Positions 59,201 through 64,000 of a DNA stretch of 64,000 bases are shown here, piece by piece. Below the pieces are notes generated by a model. That model was not told the DNA's origin, did not search any database, and worked only from the letters and a program-made list of their open reading frames with translations. The stretch's first letter is position 1. Every line of letters begins with the position of its first letter. The stretch is from Bactericera cockerelli (lineage: Eukaryota > Arthropoda > Insecta > Hemiptera > Triozidae), in contig CM044959.1 in the NCBI GenBank assembly GCA_024516035.1, positions 25,795,644 to 25,859,643 of the forward strand, read 5' to 3'. A program made the translations under genes and the position numbers.

Positions 59201-61602
59201 TTTGTGGCTGGGATCATATGTCCCTGATCCACATAATCCTTTAAATTTTCATGATAAAGAGATTTAAATTCTGGTTTATATTCCAGGGAACGCTCCAGTT
59301 TTAACAACCGAGACTTGGCATGATTCAAATTATTTCCTAAATCAGGTGGGCGGTCAGCACGAAAAGGCAAACGAACAACATAAGTTCCATCAGGGTCCCT
59401 GTAATGTGTGTTCACAAAGTGCTCTTCACATCGGACCTCATCTGGATGGGCTGGAATTTTAACTTGAACCTCTTCCCTTTCCCAAAACTTTCTCAGTTGA
59501 TCATGCAGTGCTGTGTCCACAGTAGTCACATGAAAGGACTGAGATACAAGGGGGGTATTAGAGTTTACCACTCCCATAACAAGATAACCAAACATAGTAG
59601 GAATAAGGGAAGGTTCACCAGACACTACCGACTTTTGTAAGTCCAAAATGCTGGCATAATATTCAGCACCCAATAAAATATCCACTCTAGATGGATGGCA
59701 AAAGGTTGGGTCTGCCAAAGCATATCCCGCCAAACTTGACAAAACATGCTTAGGGACAGCAACAGAGGGAACATGACCTGATATTGATGGTAATATGACA
59801 GCATCAATAGGAAGGGATCTGCCATCCAGACGAGAAGACAGGGTGCAGGAAACCTGACCTTTCACACGCATGGGTTCAGATTCACCCACACCGGAAACAC
59901 AGACATTACTTGTCTGGATAGGCAAATTCAAAATATTTACTAAATGGACAGACACAATGCTAATCATGCTACCAGGATCTATTAACACTCTAACTGGGTG
60001 CTGGATTCCAAAGCTGTCCAATATGGACACCAATGCTGTACCCAACAACACCTGACGACTAGGGAGGACTCCTGAGCCAGAAACGTCTCTACACGAGAGG
60101 GCAAGATTAACCTCAGCTTGATTAGGTTGATCCGAAACAGTATAAATTGGATTTGAAACAACTGGTTGAGAAACACCCCCACTGGGAGAAATCTCATTAG
60201 CAGGCATATCTCTGTGCAACAAGGAATGGTGAGCACGAGATCCACAATGACGGCAACTGAACTTGGTTGAGCATGATGACCTTGAGTGAGGCCCGAGGCA
60301 GGCAAAACACAAATGATGGGTCCTCACTGTGTCAAAACGCTCTTGAACAGACATGGCGGCAAATAAATTACACTCAATTAGGCGGTGAGCCTTGGAACAA
60401 TGAGGGCAGGAAACACCACTGGCAGAACGGGACTGGTTTGACCTAAAGTCAGGTTTGGCAACACTGGATGACCCATTATAGGGTTTGGCAACATTAAATG
60501 ACCCATTAGAGGGTTTGGCTACATTAAATGACCCATTAGAGGGTTTGGCTACATGGTGAACATCACCCTTGAAACTACTTGAAAACCCTTTATAGGGTCT
60601 GGCAACATTGGACGGCAACACATCTGTGGAAATACCTGCAACATCTACTTGGGTAACATACGACCCTCTCACCTCTGGCTTCATAAATGGTTTTTTAACA
60701 CTAGACCCAGACGAGGCACCCATGAGCTCCGCCACTGAAACCCGTGCCTGAACATAGGTCCGGAGATCAGAATAGGTGGGTATGGAATTTAATGAGATTT
60801 TCTCATGCTCAAAAGCCTGTCTAGTTAGAGGGTCTAATGCATTAAGGCCCATGTACAACAGTAAAAAATCACCCTTATCCTGTAGGGAAGTATTTTCCAA
60901 TGCTTCAACATTTGTGTTGAATTGATCCAGCCACTTCTGTAACTGAACCTCACTGGTTAATGGCTTAAAGGCAAATAATTTATTACAACACTGATGGGCT
61001 ACAACCCGAGGATTACTAAAACGCTTGACAAGTGAATTATAGGCAACTTGATAGTTTTCAGCCACAAAGGCAATGCTTTGAACACTAGACAGGGCTGACC
61101 CCTTCAACAAGGAAACCAAATATGTGTACTTTTCAATAGGTTCTAAACCTGTGTTACTATGGATCAAAGCATCAAAAAGTGACTTAAAAGCAGGAAAAGA
61201 TTCATAATCCCCCATAAAACATTGAATATTCACTTGAGGCAACTTTGGCTTCATCCTACCATCGTTGGTTGCAACCACCATAGGCTTGACCTCTGAGGTC
61301 CCTGTAATGACCCCCAAGACATCAAAATACATAGCTTCAAACTGTTTTGAAACAGAATGAATGGCAATTCTTTCCTCTGTAGTAGGATGAAGAACATTAT
61401 ATTCACAAATAGTATCCTGCACTGATTGAAACTCCTTGAAAGTTGATTCCAGATAAGGCATGGAGGCTCGCATACGGACCAAAAGCAATGGGTCATTTTC
61501 CACTTTTGGAATGAGTCCATGGAATTCCTGAACCCTAGTAATTAAACGTTTCCGTCTCTCTACCACCACCTCTACCAGATTCCTGTCCTGGTCACCTGCC
61601 AT
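56212..61602 (-). CDS. BEL/Pao Gag-Pol polyprotein, 1796 aa
   Basis: One uninterrupted frame. ATG at 61602 (MAGDQDRN) is preferred. The same frame extends upstream to 61707, but that part is a hydrophobic reading of leader DNA. Order by residue: Gag-like N-terminus (DUF1759-type, GDYESFPAFKSLFDAL); a 10-aa repeat NVAKPSNGSF (about 350 to 375); zinc-knuckle-like CPHC/CFAC/CRHC motifs (about 397 to 460); aspartic protease VLIDPGSMIS (about 540); reverse transcriptase with FGVASAPFQ and catalytic YIDD (about 944); the A17 peptidase/RNase H region (to about 1300); an integrase H2C2 zinc site (HGGPQ..CLPC); the integrase core with Asp at DLAGPF (about 1500), SDQGTNF (1567) and Glu at GLWEASVK (1615); and a C-terminal DUF5641-like domain. 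All catalytic residues that can be checked are present. Gag and Pol are fused in one frame, as is usual for BEL elements. Confidence 0.92.
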   Translation of the reverse strand: MAGDQDRNLVEVVVERRKRLITRVQEFHGLIPKVENDPLLLVRMRASMPYLESTFKEFQSVQDTICEYNVLHPTTEERIAIHSVSKQFEAMYFDVLGVITGTSEVKPMVVATNDGRMKPKLPQVNIQCFMGDYESFPAFKSLFDALIHSNTGLEPIEKYTYLVSLLKGSALSSVQSIAFVAENYQVAYNSLVKRFSNPRVVAHQCCNKLFAFKPLTSEVQLQKWLDQFNTNVEALENTSLQDKGDFLLLYMGLNALDPLTRQAFEHEKISLNSIPTYSDLRTYVQARVSVAELMGASSGSSVKKPFMKPEVRGSYVTQVDVAGISTDVLPSNVARPYKGFSSSFKGDVHHVAKPSNGSFNVAKPSNGSFNVAKPYNGSSSVAKPDFRSNQSRSASGVSCPHCSKAHRLIECNLFAAMSVQERFDTVRTHHLCFACLGPHSRSSCSTKFSCRHCGSRAHHSLLHRDMPANEISPSGGVSQPVVSNPIYTVSDQPNQAEVNLALSCRDVSGSGVLPSRQVLLGTALVSILDSFGIQHPVRVLIDPGSMISIVSVHLVNILNLPIQTSNVCVSGVGESEPMRVKGQVSCTLSSRLDGRSLPIDAVILPSISGHVPSVAVPKHVLSSLAGYALADPTFCHPSRVDILLGAEYYASILDLQKSVVSGEPSLIPTMFGYLVMGVVNSNTPLVSQSFHVTTVDTALHDQLRKFWEREEVQVKIPAHPDEVRCEEHFVNTHYRDPDGTYVVRLPFRADRPPDLGNNLNHAKSRLLKLERSLEYKPEFKSLYHENLKDYVDQGHMIPATKPSTYVLIHHGVMKASSSTTKVRVVFSPAERASPHHPSLNETLLVGPKLQSDINDLILNFRLNKIAMTADIRQMYRAIKVDPRDSPFQQILWREDPSQPIQQYEIQRVCFGVASAPFQAQRVIKQLVVDEGARFPLAARALSSEVYIDDLVSGASSVEEALRMRDELVSLLAAGKFELRKWSSSHPGVLGDFPEDMLERPHSLFDDVDAIKILGLQWDPCQDMFCYKVEQHCNCQTKRQILSKIAKIYDTSGFLCPVTCWMKVFLQVIWLRGLAWDEVLPGDLLTEWKRFASELPLLESIRIPRLILDTFIFPPELVAFADASLSAMGCLVYLRVVCTDGRVLINLIRAKSRVAPVKPVTVPRLELGAAVMLAEVLESLKPLITRLNISNKYLFSDSMVVLSWLHTPPHLLKMFVANRVVRILELTDPSQWRHIQTELNPADLASRGCFPSVIVDHDLWWNGPPFLKQEISFWPMSTFTPVEGLPELKSAEVTTLVTKVVRESEDFSFIKRFSTLFRAKRVTAWILRWRHRCSGSALSKPVGPLTTDELVQAELTLVRITQSGHFSKEIEAVQSGRQLPDSLARLSPFLDGGVLRVGGRIDKAPLPFHSRHPVLLPNNCHMAILLVRHFHIYSLHGGPQIVQTLILRQYFIIGLRNLVRKIIFKCLPCFRLSAKPPQPQMAELPLSRFHQCRPFVNTGVDLAGPFLIKDGYRRNAPSLKAYFAVFVCFSVKTVHLELLTSLSTACFLGALDRFIARRSVPSMIFSDQGTNFKGAANVIEDTCRFLQENEYSIVDHLGSREIKWSFNAPANPSAGGLWEASVKSVKSHLTRVLTNRLLHYEEFSTVLVKIEAILNSRPLGVPSPTVDNLDVLTPGHFLVGQPLLSRPERNLTLSPSNFVARWTLVSQICQHFWKRWSDEYLHTLLQRQKWYHQSDNVKVGDVVLVLSENMAPLQWPIARITKIHPHQDGVVRVVEITTSARRLLRPVRKLLLLPTLT

Positions 61603-61701
61603 GTTAGATGTAAATATTAAAGGAAAAATGCACTTACTTGGTTGACAACAACAAAAAAAAAATATGTGCTTTATGAGCCACGTGAAAATCAAAAAAAATC
61701 T

Positions 61702-61808
61702 AACCAAGGGAACCCCTATGACTTAACCAATACAAAAAAAATTTACCAAGGGAACCCCTATGACTTAACCAATACAAAAAAAAATTACCAAGGGAACCCC
61801 TATGACTT
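61702..61808 (-). repeat. Tandem repeat in the BEL/Pao leader
   Basis: About 2.5 copies of a 42 to 43-bp unit (accaagggaacccctatgac plus taaccaatac and an A run) upstream of the Gag start. Role unknown. Confidence 0.85.
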
Positions 61809-62041
61809 TAAAATTAACTGAACACAAACAACACTGAATTTATGGGTAAAACAAACACAAAAAAAACACTTATATCACAGAAGGATTACATTTGACTCTT
61901 CACTTTATCATGATACCCCATGCTTCAAACTTAGGCAGACTTCAAACTTAGGCCATGAGGCAGACTTCAAACTTAGGCAGAATTCAACTTGGCTACTTGG
62001 CACATTTCCCTAAAAAGGGAAGCCCCCTAAAACAGACATAC

Positions 62042-62059
62042 GGCCGCGTGGAAGGACCA
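62042..62059 (-). promoter_or_regulatory. BEL/Pao tRNA primer-binding site
   Basis: TGGTCCTTCCACGCGGCC on minus begins three bases after the 5' LTR. It starts with TGG, complementary to a tRNA CCA end. Which tRNA was not determined. Confidence 0.65.
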
Positions 62060-62062
62060 AAA

Positions 62063-62418
62063 TGTAGGATTGTAGCCCTTTTAGGGGGTTTAGAAAACTT
62101 GGGGTTAAATTAACAAAGACATAGAGAAAGGAAAATTGTGCTGCTTACCCAGTTGACGAAAAATGTGATGAAGTGAAAAGTGAAAAGAGGTTAGAGTTGG
62201 TTGGTTGAGAAGATAGCGCTTCCAGCGGCAGGAGGGGAAGTTGGTTCTCCAAAATGGCAGGGTTGCCAGCTGACTTGGAACAGATTTCTTGGTGTGGGAC
62301 TTTTAACTTTTGTTAGGGTTTAAAAATACTTCCCTCCACTCTCAACTCAAGCACGAAATGATCAGGAGAGGAAATAGGAGACAGGAGCGGCAACTCAGAC
62401 ATTCACAAGAATTATACA
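62063..62418 (-). repeat. BEL/Pao 5' LTR
   Basis: The copy that drives transcription, since Gag-Pol is on the minus strand. No mismatch to the other LTR was seen on reading. Confidence 0.92.
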
Positions 62419-63463
62419 ACCAATGTTCCACGTTGTAAGGAATCTGTTCAGAGAGGTCTTTAATAAAACAAAGAAAGAGCATGGTAGATACGTGCCCCCC
62501 CTGAATCAGTCCCGATGGGACATTGATAGGGTCTGAGAAGAACTCAGTCAACCCGCCATCTTCTCCCGTTTTCCGGATTACAATAATTTGTTTTCTATTA
62601 GTGTGGAAACTTTCTAACCATTTTAGTATTTGCCCGTTGATTCCTAGGGTTTCTAATTTTGTGATAAGAAGTTTATGGCAGATTTTATCGTAACATTTGG
62701 CGAAATCGGTGTAAATGCAATCGACCTGCCCCCCCTCATCCAGTACATTAGATACATACTGGGTGAACGAGAGCAGATTGGTCGCTGTAGATTTTTTTTG
62801 AACAAAGCCATGTTGTTGATTATTAATTATAGGGCGAAGGATTGGACATATTTTGTCAGATACTAGTTTTTCGAATAGTTTAGGTAGGATTGAGATGATT
62901 GATATTGGTCTGAAGTTCTTAATCAGGGCTTTATCGCCTGATCCCGACTTGAATCTCGGTGAAACATACGAGGTTTTCCATTTATTAGGAAAGATGCCAG
63001 AGTTGACTGATTTCTGAAATAGGATGGAGATGGGTAAACAGAGCACAGGCGCACAATTTTTATAGACTAAGTAAGAGATGTCATCAGGGCCCATGCAAGC
63101 TTTTGAGGTGAGTTTTTGTAAAGCCGAACAAACTTCGGTGGCTGAGAAAGAAATGTGACTCAAATTTATAATGTTGTTGGATTTGTTTAACATAGGATGA
63201 TTATTAGAATTTGGATTGTAATTTTCTGTTGAATAATTTTCCTTGAACAGTTTGCCAAAAAGGTTGGCAATTTCTTTTCCATCATCAGAGGTAATGTCTT
63301 CGTGTTTCATTATTTGAGGCATGTCGTTGGTATTTTTTTTGCTTGAAAGATGATTCCAGATTTGTTTAGGTTCATTGATTATTTTATTTTCTAAACTTCT
63401 CATATAGCTTGCATAATCCCTAGATGCCATTCTCTTACATTCTCTTCTTTTTTGAAACTGTTC
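62419..63463 (-). pseudogene. Jockey/CR1-like retrotransposon, 5' part
   Basis: On minus the frame opens just after a TAG (about 63461) with GEQFQKRRECKR, the linker usually found between endonuclease and reverse transcriptase. It continues through RT motifs: SKACMGPDDISYLVYKNC, NKWKTSYVSPRFKSGSGD, NFRPISIISILPKLFEKL, QHGFVQKKSTATNLL, YTDFAKCYDKICHKLLI and GLIQGGHVSTMLF. The endonuclease is missing, so the insertion was 5'-truncated. It stops at the BEL insertion. The catalytic box is on the other side, at 55640..55665. The similarity is to the Jockey/CR1 group, the exact clade is not resolved. Confidence 0.8.
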
Positions 63464-63469
63464 CCCCTA

Positions 63470-63774
63470 TATTTCTTTTCGTTTTCTACACTTTCATTTT
63501 TCTTCCTTTCTTTTGCTATGTTCAAGTACACAAATACCTTCATTGGGTCCAATACATTAGGGTACTAATATCTTGGTACTTCTTACAACCTCCCAGTATT
63601 TCAGGATTTTGAGCCTTACGTTTGGAAAATTCTACTTTGGTTTGCGGAATCTCAAAACACTGCCGTTGCTCTTCAGACAGCCAGGTTGCCATTAAAAACA
63701 TCTACGATAGCAGATATCATTTGTGCTTCTGTATACAAAGGAGGTGGTTTCTTCATCTTGTATTTCCGGGGCAT
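63470..63774 (-). pseudogene. pogo/Tigger-like transposase N-terminus, broken
   Basis: ATG at 63774 gives MPRKYKMKKPPPLYTEAQMI, SAIVDVFNGNLAV, then a stop. After one frameshift FEIPQTKVEF follows. This matches the Psq-type helix-turn-helix start of pogo/Tigger transposases (MPR.Y....Y.E..M..A......G..S...A...F.IP.TTL). The stop and the frameshift make it inactive. The Jockey-like element begins just downstream. The rest of the transposase (DDE domain) was not found in the window. Confidence 0.5.
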
Positions 63775-63835
63775 TCTGAGTGTTTTGATAAATACAAAAA
63801 AAACTTATAGGGTAAAACAAACACCCAAAATATGC

Positions 63836-63881
63836 GTTCGTAATTACCCCATAGCATAAAAATGCGGGGGTAATTAAGAAC
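63836..63881. repeat. GGGGGTAA..GAAC inverted repeat, right side
   Basis: gttcgtaattacccc (63836..63850) pairs with gggggtaattaagaac (63866..63881). The words match those at 53684..53911 on the other side of the nested stack. Confidence 0.55.
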
Positions 63882-64000
63882 ACACAAAAACTATAACTTA
63901 AAAAATGGTTAAAACAATTATTTTTGTAAAATAATAACCAAAAACATGCCTATCAATAATTAAAAGTAAAATAATGATAAAAATTCAAGTAACACTTACC

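Larger units (their letters stand above)
55666..62418 (-). mobile_element. Complete BEL/Pao LTR retrotransposon
   Basis: A 6753-bp element with 356-bp LTRs (TG..CA) at both ends that look identical, flanked by the 5-bp target duplication accaa (55661..55665 and 62419..62423). A primer-binding site, purine tract and one long Gag-Pol frame lie in the right order on the minus strand. It interrupts a Jockey-like element at its reverse transcriptase catalytic box. Everything needed for transposition appears present. No envelope-like gene is seen. Confidence 0.92.

Noticed and set aside
56729..60055. Plus-strand frames across the BEL element
   Set aside because: Antisense shadows of the Gag-Pol frame.
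61603..61707. N-terminal extension of the BEL Gag-Pol frame
   Set aside because: The extra 35 residues are a hydrophobic reading of leader DNA before a better ATG.

Overview
The window reads as nuclear DNA of an insect. I infer a hemipteran (planthopper-like) genome from the AT-rich, very repeat-dense background, the spliced genes with GT..AG introns, a MADF-BESS gene, a DM4/12-like gene and insect-type BEL/Pao, Jockey-like and pogo-like elements. No search was run. Nothing in it looks bacterial, viral or organellar.

Five real host genes can be supported. (1) 771..4286 (-): a three-exon secreted protein. (2) 15363..15977 (+): an intronless secreted or membrane protein with a DM4/12-like cysteine pattern. 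(3) 23202..29390 (-): a six-exon MORN-repeat protein whose five introns are all phase 1. (4) 32887..33256 and 45742..45980 (-): two phase-compatible exons of a second small secreted protein. (5) 48148..49617 (-): a two-exon MADF-BESS protein of 220 aa. Genes 1 and 4 share a TVY(V/I) stretch followed by C-x9-C with LxxC/LPPC at the second cysteine, so they may be distant paralogues.

Most of the rest is mobile DNA. At least seven short retroposon families with tRNA-like or 5S-like heads are present (called A to G here), several with target duplications. Non-autonomous inverted-repeat elements lie at 6910..8905, 11981..12359, 27367..28149 and 30352..30474. A near-perfect 249-bp-arm palindrome is at 37868..38388. 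A 30-bp minisatellite organised in 390-bp higher-order units occupies 40781..42058 and lies between Helitron-like 3' ends.

The right end (53.7 to 63.9 kb) is a stack of nested elements on the minus strand: a decayed pogo/Tigger-like transposase start, interrupted by a 5'-truncated Jockey/CR1-like retrotransposon, itself split by a complete BEL/Pao retrotransposon (55666..62418). The BEL copy has LTRs that look identical, a 5-bp target duplication and one open 1796-aa Gag-Pol frame, so it is very young. I found no undescribed multi-gene system. The most unusual items are the nested stack, the higher-order minisatellite, the two large palindromes, the tRNA-headed and 5S-headed SINEs sharing one body, and the secreted-protein pair.
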